Below are positions 12,037-22,991 of a stretch of 64,000 nucleotides of DNA, in pieces. Position numbers and translations under genes: made by a program. Source of the DNA: Actinokineospora globicatena (GTDB lineage: Bacteria; Actinomycetota; Actinomycetes; Mycobacteriales; Pseudonocardiaceae); contig NZ_JAMTCR010000004.1 in NCBI RefSeq assembly GCF_024171945.1, forward strand, positions 868,001 to 932,000, written 5' to 3'. The notes below the pieces were generated by a model. That model was not told the DNA's origin and ran no database searches. It saw only the letters and a list, made by a program, of their open reading frames with translations. Position 1 is the first letter of the stretch; every line of letters begins with the position of its first letter.

Positions 12037-13023
12037 GTGGCGATGACCGCCGCTGTCAAGGACGAGCTGAGCAGGCTGGCCGTGGCCAAGACCTGTTGCC
12101 GCCGTGCCGAGGTGTCCTCGCTGCTGCGGTTCGCGGGCGGGCTGCACATCGTCGCGGGCCGGGTGGTGGTCGAGGCCGAACTGGACACCGGCGCGACGGC
12201 GCGGCGGCTGCGCAAGGAGATCCACGAGCTCTACGGCCACCACGCCGACGTGCACGTGATCACCTCGGGTGGTCTGCGCAAGGGCACCAGGTACGTGGTG
12301 CGGGTGGTCAAGGACGGCGACGGCCTCGCCAGGCAGACCGGTCTGCTCGACCCGCGCGGCCGCCCGGTGCGCGGCTTGCCCGCCCCGGTCGTCTCCGGTG
12401 GGGTGTGCGACGCCGAGGCCGCCTGGCGCGGTGCTTTCCTCGCGCACGGCTCGCTCACCGAGCCGGGCCGCTCGTCCGCGCTGGAGATCACCTGCCCCGG
12501 GCCGGAGGCCGCGCTGGCCATCGTCGGCGCCGCCCGCCGGATGGGCATCGCCGCCAAGTCCCGCGAGGTGCGCGGCGCCGACCGGGTCGTGGTGCGCGAC
12601 GGCGACGCCATCGGCGCGCTGCTGACCAGGCTCGGCGCGCACTCCAGCGTGCTCGCCTGGGAGGAGCGCCGGATGCGGCGCGAGGTCCGGGCGACGGCCA
12701 ACCGGCTGGCCAACTTCGACGACGCCAACCTGCGCCGCTCCGCGCGGGCCGCCGTCGCCGCCGCCGCCAGGGTGCAGCGGGCGATGGAGATCCTCGGCCC
12801 CGACGCCCCGGACCACCTGACCGCGGCGGGGGAGCTGCGGCTGCAGAACAAGCAGGCGTCGCTGGAGGAGCTCGGCCAGCTCTCGGACCCGCCGATGACC
12901 AAGGACGCGGTCGCCGGTCGGATCCGACGGCTGCTGGCGATGGCCGACAAGCGCGCCAAGGACCTCGGCCTGCCCGACACCGAGTCCGCGGTCACCCCGG
13001 ACATGCTCGAAGCCGACGCCTGA
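12037..13023 (+). CDS. whiA: WhiA sporulation/cell-division regulator
   Basis: In Streptomyces WhiA works with WhiB to trigger sporulation septation; homologs occur in most Gram-positives. The 328-residue protein has the N-terminal LAGLIDADG-like domain ([37 protein letters not shown]) and a C-terminal helix-turn-helix ([20 protein letters not shown]). GTG 12037 follows a strong GGAGAGGAGG. It lies 64 nt after yvcK, so it is likely in the same operon but may have its own promoter. Confidence 0.95.
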   Translation: MAMTAAVKDELSRLAVAKTCCRRAEVSSLLRFAGGLHIVAGRVVVEAELDTGATARRLRKEIHELYGHHADVHVITSGGLRKGTRYVVRVVKDGDGLARQTGLLDPRGRPVRGLPAPVVSGGVCDAEAAWRGAFLAHGSLTEPGRSSALEITCPGPEAALAIVGAARRMGIAAKSREVRGADRVVVRDGDAIGALLTRLGAHSSVLAWEERRMRREVRATANRLANFDDANLRRSARAAVAAAARVQRAMEILGPDAPDHLTAAGELRLQNKQASLEELGQLSDPPMTKDAVAGRIRRLLAMADKRAKDLGLPDTESAVTPDMLEADA

Positions 13024-13045
13024 GCGTCGGTTTCACTCCCTGACT

Positions 13046-13100
13046 CACTCCCTCCCGCCGCCCGCCCCCTCGTCCCCGCCCGGCATCGTTCCCGGCTTGG
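13046..13100 (+). repeat. Dispersed intergenic repeat, copy A
   Basis: This 55-nt block matches 45541-45595 at 51 of 55 positions by my alignment, with no gaps. It starts with CACTCCCTCCC and ends with CGGCATCGTTCCCGGCTTGG. Both copies lie in intergenic DNA on the same strand. The origin is unknown. Confidence 0.75.
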
Positions 13101-13138
13101 TGGGGCGGCCTCCTGGCCTGCACCACCTTTGGGTCTCC

Positions 13139-13155
13139 CGGCATCGTTCCCGGCT
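13139..13155 (+). repeat. Partial copy of the dispersed repeat core
   Basis: The 17-nt core CGGCATCGTTCCCGGCT is repeated 58 bp after its copy in repeat A (13081-13097). The following bases also resemble each other (GG-rich, then TCCTGGCC), so the unit seems partly duplicated in tandem. Confidence 0.65.
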
Positions 13156-13452
13156 GGGGAGGTCGGCTTCCTGGCCAGGGTGTTGGTTGTGGACCAACCG
13201 TCACCCCATCTTGTGATCTGGGTCTCCCCAGGTATCCGGGCCGCTGCCGGTGACCTCTTGACCACCGGGAGCGCGGGTGCCGCTTGGGGGAGGGGCACCC
13301 GTGGGGGGAGTGGGGTGGAGTCCGCCCGGCGTGGGGGCTGGCGGACTCCACTCCGCTGTTTCCCGCGCGGCGCCTACTTGATTGGTTCCGAACCCCGGCG
13401 ATTCGGTCACACCCGGGGTCCTCGCGCGTCCGACTGTCTGGTCGTCGAACAG

Positions 13453-13481
13453 TTGTCCCAGGCGGCGCGGTCTGATTCGAT
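13453..13481 (+). promoter_or_regulatory. Possible gap promoter
   Basis: TTGTCC (13453-13458) is 17 bp from TTCGAT (13476-13481); GATAAA (13479-13484) is an alternative -10. This is the least GC-rich part of the intergenic region and lies about 125 bp before gap. Weak call from pattern only. Confidence 0.25.
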
Positions 13482-13531
13482 AAAGAGAGACCGCTGACCT
13501 CCTGACCTGCGCGCGGCCGGGTGAACGCTAG

Positions 13532-14611
<1,080 letters not shown>

Positions 14612-14623
14612 AGGGGTCCCGGT

Positions 14624-15810
14624 TTGAAGACTCTCGACGACCTGCTCGCCGAGGGCGTGACCGGTCGGCGCGTGCTCGTGCGCGCCGACCTCAACGTCCC
14701 GCTCGACGGCGAGACGATCACCGACGACGGCCGGGTCCGCGCGTCGCTGCCCACCATCACCCGCCTCGCCGAGGCCGGTGCCCGGGTGGTCGTCGCCGCG
14801 CACCTCGGTCGCCCCAAGGGCGCCCCCGAGGCGAAGTACTCGCTCGCCCCCGTCGCCGCGCGGCTCGGTGAGCTGCTCGGCCGCGAGGTCGCGCTGGCCA
14901 CCGACGTGGTCGGCGAGTCCGCCAAGGCCACCGTCGCCGGGTTGGCCGACGGCGGGGTCGCGCTGCTGGAGAACGTGCGCTTCGACGCGCGGGAGACCAG
15001 CAAGGACGCCGCCGAGCGGGACGCGCTGGCCACCGAGTTCGCCGCGCTGGCCGACGCGTTCGTCTCCGACGGCTTCGGTGTGGTGCACCGCAAGCAGGCC
15101 TCGGTCTACGAGGTGGCCGCCAAGCTGCCCGCGTACGCCGGTGGTCTGGTGCTCGCCGAGGTCGAGGTGCTGCGCACGCTCACCGGTGACCCGGCCCGCC
15201 CGTACGTGGTGGTGCTGGGCGGCTCCAAGGTGTCGGACAAGCTCGCGGTCATCGAGTCGCTGCTGCCGAAGGTGGACGCGATCCTCGTCGGCGGCGGCAT
15301 GTGCTTCACCTTCCTCGCGGCCGAGGGCCTCGGGGTGGGCGACTCGCTGCTCGAGGCCGAGATGATCGACACCTGCAAGCGGCTGCTCGCCGAGCACCCG
15401 GAGAAGATCCTGCTGCCCGCCGACGTGGTCATCGCCGACGCGTTCTCGGCTGACGCCAACACCCACACCGTGCTCGCGGCCAACATCCGCGAGGGCTGGA
15501 AGGGCCTGGACATCGGTCCGATCACCGTCGAGCGCTACCGCGAGGTCATCGCGGGCGCGGGCACGGTGTTCTGGAACGGCCCGATGGGCGTGTTCGAGCT
15601 CGCCCCGTTCGCCGAGGGCACCAGGGGGGTCGCGGAGGCCATCGTCGCCGCGGACGCCTTCTCCGTCGTCGGCGGCGGTGACTCGGCGGCCGCGGTCCGG
15701 CTGCTGGGGCTGCCCGAGGACGGGTTCTCGCACATCTCCACCGGCGGCGGCGCCTCCCTGGAGTTCCTCGAGGGCAAGGACCTGCCCGGCGTCTCCACCC
15801 TGGAGGGTTG

Positions 15811-15811
<1 letters not shown>
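14624..15811 (+). CDS. pgk: Phosphoglycerate kinase
   Basis: Transfers phosphate from 1,3-bisphosphoglycerate to ADP. The 395-residue bilobal protein shows [36 protein letters not shown] and GGGDSAAAV. The start codon is TTG, preceded by GAGGGG about 8 nt upstream; no better start exists. The stop shares its last base with the tpiA start (TGATG). Confidence 0.96.
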
Positions 15812-16596
<785 letters not shown>

Positions 16597-16612
16597 CGCT
16601 GTTGTCGCAGTT

Positions 16613-16646
16613 CAGGGCACTGGGAATGGTCATTCCCAGTGCCCTG
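16613..16646 (+). terminator. Strong hairpin terminator after tpiA
   Basis: CAGGGCACTGGGAAT and ATTCCCAGTGCCCTG form a perfect 15-bp stem with the loop GGTC, followed by GTCGCTTTT. This is one of the few terminators in the window with a T-run. Confidence 0.85.
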
Positions 16647-16807
16647 GTCGCTTTTCCGGACCGTGCACGTGCACGTGCAGACGGCCATGTCACCGCGAGT
16701 TCCCGGGAAACTGGTAACGGGGTGGGCACGCCACGTCGGGGCGGTGGTCGAACACGGGCGGGTCACCGGGTAATCTGGGGCCTCAACCACACGACCGCGA
16801 GGACCCG

Positions 16808-17041
16808 ATGATTCTGACGCTGCAGATCGCTCTGATCGCCTCCAGCCTTCTGCTGATCCTGTTGGTGCTGCTGCACCGGGGTCGCGGTGGCGGCCTGTCC
16901 TCGCTGTTCGGTGGCGGTATGCAGTCCAGCCTGTCCGGGTCCAGCGTCGTGGAGAAGAACCTGGACCGGGTCACCCTGTTCGTCGGCGCGGTGTGGATCA
17001 TCTGCGTCATCGGCCTCGGCCTGCTGGTCAAGATCAGCTGA
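16808..17041 (+). CDS. secG: Preprotein translocase subunit SecG
   Basis: Small auxiliary subunit of the SecYEG channel in the cytoplasmic membrane. Its 77 residues give two hydrophobic helices (about 5-22 and 54-74) joined by a Gly/Ser-rich loop with RGRGGGLSSLFGGG, the conserved part of the family. ATG follows GAGGAC. TAATCT at 16770-16775 may be its -10 box. SecG after tpiA is a conserved actinobacterial arrangement. Confidence 0.93.
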   Translation: MILTLQIALIASSLLLILLVLLHRGRGGGLSSLFGGGMQSSLSGSSVVEKNLDRVTLFVGAVWIICVIGLGLLVKIS

Positions 17042-17128
17042 TCCGCGTCGGCGGATCGGCGGGCCATGAAGACAACACGGATGCGGCACAGCCCCGCGTC
17101 CGACCACGTGGTGGGGGTGTGAACATCA

Positions 17129-17470
17129 ATGGCCGGTGGTAACGCGATCCGGGGTACCCGGGTCGGTGCTGGTCCCATGGGTGAGTCCGAGCGCGGGGAG
17201 TCCGCGCCTCGGCAGCGGGTGTCGTACTGGTGCGCCAACGGGCACGAGTCGAAGCCGTCGTTCGCGTTGGAGGCGGAGAAGCCGGAGTCTTGGGACTGCC
17301 CGCGCTGCGGCCTGCCCGCGGGCCTCGACGAGCAGGCGCCGCCGAAGGCACCGCGCAACGAGCCGTACAAGACCCACCTCGCGTACGTGAAGGAGCGCCG
17401 CTCGGACGCCGACGGCGAGGCCATCCTCGCCGAGGCGCTGGCCAAGCTCCGCGCCAAGCGCGAGGGCTGA
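17129..17470 (+). CDS. rbpA: RNA polymerase-binding protein RbpA
   Basis: Actinobacterial transcription factor that binds the principal sigma factor and stabilises the open promoter complex. Its 113 residues show the basic N-terminal tail (GGNAIRGTRVGAGPMGE), the zinc-ribbon-like core with YWCANGHES and WDCPRCGLPAG, and the C-terminal sigma-interaction helices (THLAYVKERRSDADGE). It ends at a strong hairpin facing the minus-strand chemoreceptor gene. Confidence 0.95.
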   Translation: MAGGNAIRGTRVGAGPMGESERGESAPRQRVSYWCANGHESKPSFALEAEKPESWDCPRCGLPAGLDEQAPPKAPRNEPYKTHLAYVKERRSDADGEAILAEALAKLRAKREG

Positions 17471-17477
17471 GCGAACA

Positions 17478-17524
17478 CACGAACGACGGCCCCGGGTCCA
17501 CTGGACCCGGGGCCGTCGTTCGTG
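17478..17524. terminator. Bidirectional hairpin between rbpA and the chemoreceptor gene
   Basis: The two arms (17478-17500 and 17502-17524) are perfect complements over 23 bp around a single base, so the real loop is several bases. It sits between convergent genes and can serve both strands. Confidence 0.85.
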
Positions 17525-17568
17525 CGCGGTCGACCCAGTAGCGGGGGTCGATCAGGGGTGGGCGGCGA

Positions 17569-19182
17569 TCAGTAGCGGAAGGCGCTGATCAGGGTGCGCA
17601 GGTCGGCGGAGGCCTCGCTGAGCGTCTCGGCGGTGCGCTTGGCCGCGCTGGCCGCTGAGCTGGTGTCCTCGGTCGCGGTGGCCAGGCCACCGATGCCGTT
17701 GCCGATCTGGACCACCGCGTTGGCGGTCTCGTGCACGTTGCGGCTCATCTCCGCGGTGGTCGCGGTCTGCTCCTCGACGGCGGCGGCGATGACGGTCTGG
17801 GTGTCGCAGATCGAGCTGACGACCTGACCGATCTGGTGGATGGCCGAGGTGGCCTCCGCGCTGCCCTGCTCGATGGCCTTGATCCGGCGGATGATGTCCT
17901 CGGTGGCCGTCGCGGTCTGCTGCGCCAGCTCCTTGACCTCCCCGGCGACCACGGCGAAGCCCTTGCCGGACTCCCCGGCCCGCGCCGCCTCGATGGTGGC
18001 GTTGAGGGCGAGCAGGTTGGTCTGCTCGGCGATCGAGCTGATCAGCTTGACCACGGCGCCGATCTCGGCGGTGGCGTCGCCGAGGGCGGCGACGGCCTCG
18101 TTGGCGGTCTGGGTGTCGCGCACGCCGTCGGTGGCCACGTCGGCGGCCCGGCTGGCGTTCTGGGTGATCTCGTCGATCGCGGCGCGCATCTGCTCCGAGG
18201 CGCTGGCCATCGCGGTGACCATGTTGGACACCTCGGTGGCGGTCGCGTTGATCGAGTTGGCCTCCACGCTGGTCTCCCCGGCGGTCTCGGCGAGCTTGCC
18301 GCTGACCGAGGTCAGCTCGTGCGAGGCACCGGCGACCTCCTCGGCGCGGGCGGCGACCCGGCCGATGAGCTCCTGGGTGCGCTCGGCGAGCTGGTTGAAC
18401 CCGCGGGCGACCTCGCCGAGCTCGTCGGCGCGGGTGTTGTCGATGCGCTCGGTCAGGTCGCCACCGGCGATCCCGGCCAGCCCGGCGCGCAGCTTGCCCA
18501 GCGGCCGGGTGATGGAGCGGACCAGCAGCAGGGTGAGCGCGAACCCGGCGAGGAACGCGGCGATGGCCAGCACGATGGTGGTGAACACGCCCTCGTCGGC
18601 GCGGGTCTCGGCGGTCGCGATGGTCGCGGCCGACTCCTGCTCCACGTCGGCGACGAGCACGTCGATCTTGGCGGCGATCTTGTTGAAGATCTCGATCTCG
18701 TCCACCGCGACCAGTTCGTTGGCCTTGAGGTAGTCGGCCCACACGCCGGTGCGGTAGGCGGCCACGATCTGCTGGTCGAGCTTCATGAAGTCGTCGAACA
18801 GGCCGGTGATGGCGGTGACCTCGGTGCCCTGGTCGGCGTCGACGCCGAAGGACTGCAGCTGCGCCAGCTCCTTGCGGAACGAGTCCGCGGCGGCCAGGAA
18901 GGTCTTGCGGGAGCCGACGGTGTCGGAGGTGGCGTCGGGCACCGTCCGCATCACGTCGAAGGCGTAGGCGGTCTGCCAGCCGTTGAAGTCCGCGGACCGG
19001 AACTTGACCTGCATGGCCAGCTGGGTCAGCTGCCGGGAGCGGGCGATGGCCTGGGCCGATTCGCGCTCGCGCTCCATGCTGGTGACCGCCACCGTGGCCA
19101 AGGCGCACAGCAGCACCAGCAGCACGGCCATCGCCGCGCCCACCCGTACACCGACCCGCAGGTCCGAGAATCGCTTCAGCAT
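17569..19182 (-). CDS. Methyl-accepting chemotaxis-type receptor
   Basis: This 537-residue protein has a short cytoplasmic N-terminus, TM1 (about 13-35), an extracellular helical sensor of about 150 residues, TM2 (about 190-212), a HAMP domain starting at [10 protein letters not shown], and a long coiled-coil signalling domain. The conserved hairpin tip contains [19 protein letters not shown] and [20 protein letters not shown] 19182 is chosen over the longer reading to 19278, since the added residues lack similarity. No CheA, CheW, CheB or CheR is encoded in the window, so its output is unknown. It could act in a non-flagellar response. Confidence 0.88.
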   Translation of the reverse strand: MLKRFSDLRVGVRVGAAMAVLLVLLCALATVAVTSMERERESAQAIARSRQLTQLAMQVKFRSADFNGWQTAYAFDVMRTVPDATSDTVGSRKTFLAAADSFRKELAQLQSFGVDADQGTEVTAITGLFDDFMKLDQQIVAAYRTGVWADYLKANELVAVDEIEIFNKIAAKIDVLVADVEQESAATIATAETRADEGVFTTIVLAIAAFLAGFALTLLLVRSITRPLGKLRAGLAGIAGGDLTERIDNTRADELGEVARGFNQLAERTQELIGRVAARAEEVAGASHELTSVSGKLAETAGETSVEANSINATATEVSNMVTAMASASEQMRAAIDEITQNASRAADVATDGVRDTQTANEAVAALGDATAEIGAVVKLISSIAEQTNLLALNATIEAARAGESGKGFAVVAGEVKELAQQTATATEDIIRRIKAIEQGSAEATSAIHQIGQVVSSICDTQTVIAAAVEEQTATTAEMSRNVHETANAVVQIGNGIGGLATATEDTSSAASAAKRTAETLSEASADLRTLISAFRY

Positions 19183-19304
19183 GTGCCACCGTTCCACTAG
19201 CGCGGTTGTCCGCGGTCTGGACTCAGAACGCCCGGCCCTTCGGCGGTCACCAGTGGTACTTGAGGCGAAACAACCCACATGCCCCGATTGCGCTATCGGG
19301 CTGG

Positions 19305-20534
19305 TCAGCCCGCCAGCGGGTAGCGCGCTCTTACCTCGAACCCGCCGTTGGCGGTGGGGCCTGCGTCCAGGCTGCCGCCGAGCAGGCCTGCGCGCTCACG
19401 CAGGCCGAGCAGACCGTGGCCACCGGAGGGCAGGGTGCCCGCGTGCCTGCGCTGGGGCGGGTCGTTGCTGATCTCGACGACCAGGGCGTTCGGCTCGGCC
19501 ACCACCCGCACGGAGGCCCGCGACCCGGCCGCGTGCTTGCGGACGTTGGTCAGCGCCTCCTGCACGGTCCGGAACGCCGCGCGCGAGACCGGCCCGGGCA
19601 GCTCGGCCGGGCAGGCGTCGACGACCAGCCGGACGTCGGTGCCCTCGACCAGGTCGCCGATGTCCTCCACGCCGGGCTGGGCCTCGTCGTCGTCCACCCC
19701 GGAGCGCAGCACCCCGACCAGTTCGCGCAGCTCCTCCAGGGTCCTGGTGCTCAGCGACCGGATGGTCTCCGCGGCGTCCTTGGTGGCCTGGTCGCGCACG
19801 TCGACCTGCATGGCGCCCGCCTGCATGGCGATCAGCGTGACCTGGTGGGAGACCACGTCGTGCATCTCCCTGGCCAGCTTGGCGCGCTCGGCCGAGCGCA
19901 CCGTCGCCGCGTGCAGCCGCTTCTCCCGCTCCCGGCTGCGGGCCAGTTCCTTGATCCGGGTGGACAGCTCCTGGCGCACCGCGAACAGCAGCCCGATGGC
20001 CACCGGCATGCCCGCCACCAGCACCCCGTAGACCACGTCGCGCAGGTGGTCGCGCCAGGTCAGCGCCACGAAGTCCGACCACGGCCAGAGCATGAACCTG
20101 CTCAGCCCGACCAGGCCCGCGCCCACCGCGGTCTTCCAGCTCACCAGGTGCCGCCTGGCCAGCGCGCCGAGCGCGATCATCGCCGCCAGCTGCGCCCAGC
20201 CCGCGAAGAAGCCGGGAACGGTCAGCAGCACCGCCACGAACGGCAGGTGCCTGCGCAGCAGCATCGCGGGCACCGCCAGCCAGGACAGCCACACCATGTA
20301 GGTGGCGACGTCGGCCTCGGTGCCCAGCCACACGTCCAGCGCGGCCACCACCAGGGCGACCACGTCGGAGCCGTACGCGCGGAACAGGCGGTTGTCGCGC
20401 AGGTCGGCCAGCCTCGGCGGCAGCCGCAGCCGGGGCAGCCGGGCGGCGCTGAGCCGCGACCGGGCCGCCGGGGCGGTGACCGCGACCGGCGCGTCGTGGC
20501 CGACGCTGTCCGGGGTCAGCATGGGGGTGACCAC
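19305..20534 (-). CDS. Two-component sensor histidine kinase (HisKA_3 type)
   Basis: This 409-residue protein has four to five membrane helices (about residues 60-185), a DHp helix with the phospho-acceptor His in [20 protein letters not shown], and a HATPase with [12 protein letters not shown] (N box) and [17 protein letters not shown] (G box). GTG 20534 is chosen because AGGAGGT lies 6 nt upstream; the 54 residues before it are unsupported. Kinases of this class normally pair with a NarL/LuxR-type regulator, but none is adjacent, so it is an orphan here. The membrane-rich input suggests sensing within the membrane. Confidence 0.88.
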   Translation of the reverse strand: MVTPMLTPDSVGHDAPVAVTAPAARSRLSAARLPRLRLPPRLADLRDNRLFRAYGSDVVALVVAALDVWLGTEADVATYMVWLSWLAVPAMLLRRHLPFVAVLLTVPGFFAGWAQLAAMIALGALARRHLVSWKTAVGAGLVGLSRFMLWPWSDFVALTWRDHLRDVVYGVLVAGMPVAIGLLFAVRQELSTRIKELARSREREKRLHAATVRSAERAKLAREMHDVVSHQVTLIAMQAGAMQVDVRDQATKDAAETIRSLSTRTLEELRELVGVLRSGVDDDEAQPGVEDIGDLVEGTDVRLVVDACPAELPGPVSRAAFRTVQEALTNVRKHAAGSRASVRVVAEPNALVVEISNDPPQRRHAGTLPSGGHGLLGLRERAGLLGGSLDAGPTANGGFEVRARYPLAG

Positions 20535-20867
20535 CGCGGCACCTCCTGCTCGGCCGGGACTCGGGACCGCAGCGGCGCCGTCGGCCGGGTCGGGGTGCGG
20601 GCGGCTGTCGTGCCCGCCCGCGCGCGGTGAGGGGACGACCTCGCGGGCGCTACCATTCTCCCGGTCCTTGGCCTGCCCGCGGTGGCGCTGTGGCATGGAA
20701 CGCCTTCCTGCGACGACCCGCCGCGCGCTGCTCTACGGAAAGCCACGTGTGTGCTGTCGTCACCCATCAAGACAGACAACACCGGCCCCGGGACGGCGCC
20801 CGCCCAACAACTGTGCGGGAGCAAACGCACGGTGCCCGATCGGAGCAGAGGGGAGGAGCCGCCCGCG
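20535..20867. other. Divergent promoter region, histidine kinase / pabAB
   Basis: 333 bp between two outward-facing genes. It holds the kinase ribosome-binding site (AGGAGGT, minus strand) and the pabAB site (GGGAGGAG, plus strand). No clear -10/-35 pair or operator palindrome was recognised. Confidence 0.4.
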
Positions 20868-22940
20868 GTGCGCACGCTCATCGTCGACAACCACGACTCC
20901 TTCACCTACAACCTGTACCAGGCACTCGCCCGCCTCGACGGTGCCCGGCCCACCGTGGTCCGCAACGACGAGGACTGGGACCTCGGCGGGCTGGTCGACT
21001 TCGACAACGTGGTCATCTCGCCCGGACCAGGACATCCTGGCCTGCCGGGTGACTTCGGCCTCAGCCGGGCCGTGCTGGCGGCCGCGCGGCAGCCGCTGCT
21101 GGGGGTGTGCCTCGGCCACCAAGGGCTCTGCCTCCTCGCGGGCGCTCGGGTCGAGCACGCCCCTCAGGTGCGACACGGGCGGCTATCGGAGGTACACCAC
21201 GACGGGCGTGATCTGTTCCACGGACTGCCCTCCCCGATGCGGGTTGTGCGGTACCACTCACTGGCCGCGGTAGACCTGCCGGACGCGTTGGAGGCGACGG
21301 CGTGGAGCGACGACGGCGTCCTGATGGGCGTGCGGCACCGCGAGCGCCCGGCCTGGGGCGTCCAGTTCCACCCCGAGTCGGTCGCCACCGAGTACGGCGT
21401 GGACCTGCTGGCCAACTTCGAGGCGATGACCAGGAACTGGTGGACGCGGCACCCGCGGGAGTCGGTGGCCGTCCGGTCGTCGCCGGTGCCCGCGCCGCCC
21501 CCGGCCCGGCCCGAGCCGGTGGCCAGGGTGCTGGTGGCCCGCACCACGCTGCCGGTCACCGCCGAGGAGGCCTTCGCCGCGCTCTACGGGAACTCCGCGC
21601 ACGCGTTCTGGCTGGACTCCGCCGCCGACGGCCGGTTCTCCTTCCTCGGTGACGCGAGCGGGCCGCTGGCCAGGGTCGCCACGGCCGACGTCGTGGCGGG
21701 CACGGTGACGGTCACCGCGGCCGACGGGGTCACCGTGCTCGAGAGCGGCTTCCTGGACTGGCTCGACGCCGACCTCGCCGCGCACCCGGTGTCGGCGCCG
21801 CCGCTGCCGTTCGACTTCGCCCTGGGCTGGGTCGGCTACCTCGGCTACGAGCTGAAGGCCGAGTGCGGCGGCGACCAGGCGCACCGCGCGCTCGACCCGG
21901 ACGCGCGACTGGTCTTCGCCGACCGCGCCGTGGCGTTCGACCACGAGACCGGTGAGGTCTACCTGCTCGCGCTCGCCGGTGATGAGCAGGCAGCGCAGAC
22001 GTGGCTCGCTGACACCGCCGCCCGGTTGGCCTCCGCGCCCGCGTTAGCGCTACCGGTTCCGCCCGCGATCGAGGTCGACCTGGCCGCTAGGCACGACCGC
22101 GACGAGTACCTGGCGATGATCGCCGAGTGCCAGCGCGCCATCGGCGACGGCGAGACCTACGAGGTGTGCCTGACCAACGAGCTGACCGCGTCCGCAGATC
22201 TCGACGTGTGGGACACCTACCGGGTCCTGCGCCGCGCCAACCCTGCCCGCTACGGCGCGCTGCTGCGGGCGGGGGACCTGTCGGTGCTGAGCACCTCGCC
22301 CGAGCGGTTCCTCGCGATCACCGCCGACGGCGTCGTGGAGTCCCGGCCGATCAAGGGCACCCGGCCGCGCGGCGCGACCCCCGCCGAGGACGAGCGGTTG
22401 CGCCACGACCTTGCCACCGGGGAGAAGGACCACGCCGAGAACCTGATGATCGTCGACCTGGTGCGCAACGACCTCGGCGTCTACGCGGAGGTCGGCTCGG
22501 TCGAGGTGCCCGGCCTGTTCGAGGTGGAGACCTACCCGACGGTGCACCAGCTGGTCAGCACGGTCCGGGCGCGGTTGGCCGAGGGCGTGTCGGCGGTGCG
22601 GTGCGTGCGCGCGGCGTTCCCCGGCGGGTCGATGACCGGCGCGCCCAAGGAGCGCACCATGCGGATCATCGACCAGCTCGAGCGCGGTCCGCGCGGGGTC
22701 TACTCCGGCGCCATCGGCTACTTCTCGCTCACCGGCGCCGCCGACCTCAGCGTGGTGATCCGGACCATGATCGTGCGGCCCGGCGCGGTGTCCTTCGGCG
22801 TCGGCGGCGCGGTGATCGCGCTGTCCGACCCGGCCGCGGAGTTCGAGGAGACCGCGGTGAAGGCCAAGACCATGGTGGACGTGCTCGGCGCGCGGTTCCC
22901 CGGCCGGGTCCCGGCCACCGGCGGTCGGTCGTTCGGCTGA
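20868..22940 (+). CDS. pabAB: Fused aminodeoxychorismate synthase PabAB
   Basis: Makes 4-amino-4-deoxychorismate from chorismate and glutamine for folate or for 4-aminobenzoate-derived natural products. The N-terminal glutaminase domain (about 1-195) has VDNHDSFTYNL, the nucleophile Cys in GVCLGHQGLC and the His/Glu pair in FHPESVAT. The C-terminal chorismate-binding domain (about 230-680) has FPGGSMTGAPKERTM, VRNDLG and PIKGTRPRG. The Lys in PIKGT marks PabB, where anthranilate synthase has PIAGT. GTG 20868 follows GGAGGAG by 9 nt; 690 residues. Confidence 0.92.
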   Translation: MRTLIVDNHDSFTYNLYQALARLDGARPTVVRNDEDWDLGGLVDFDNVVISPGPGHPGLPGDFGLSRAVLAAARQPLLGVCLGHQGLCLLAGARVEHAPQVRHGRLSEVHHDGRDLFHGLPSPMRVVRYHSLAAVDLPDALEATAWSDDGVLMGVRHRERPAWGVQFHPESVATEYGVDLLANFEAMTRNWWTRHPRESVAVRSSPVPAPPPARPEPVARVLVARTTLPVTAEEAFAALYGNSAHAFWLDSAADGRFSFLGDASGPLARVATADVVAGTVTVTAADGVTVLESGFLDWLDADLAAHPVSAPPLPFDFALGWVGYLGYELKAECGGDQAHRALDPDARLVFADRAVAFDHETGEVYLLALAGDEQAAQTWLADTAARLASAPALALPVPPAIEVDLAARHDRDEYLAMIAECQRAIGDGETYEVCLTNELTASADLDVWDTYRVLRRANPARYGALLRAGDLSVLSTSPERFLAITADGVVESRPIKGTRPRGATPAEDERLRHDLATGEKDHAENLMIVDLVRNDLGVYAEVGSVEVPGLFEVETYPTVHQLVSTVRARLAEGVSAVRCVRAAFPGGSMTGAPKERTMRIIDQLERGPRGVYSGAIGYFSLTGAADLSVVIRTMIVRPGAVSFGVGGAVIALSDPAAEFEETAVKAKTMVDVLGARFPGRVPATGGRSFG

Positions 22941-22991
22941 GGGCCACCCGCCCGTCACGGCCCGTCTCCTTCGGGTTGCCACCATCCGGCC

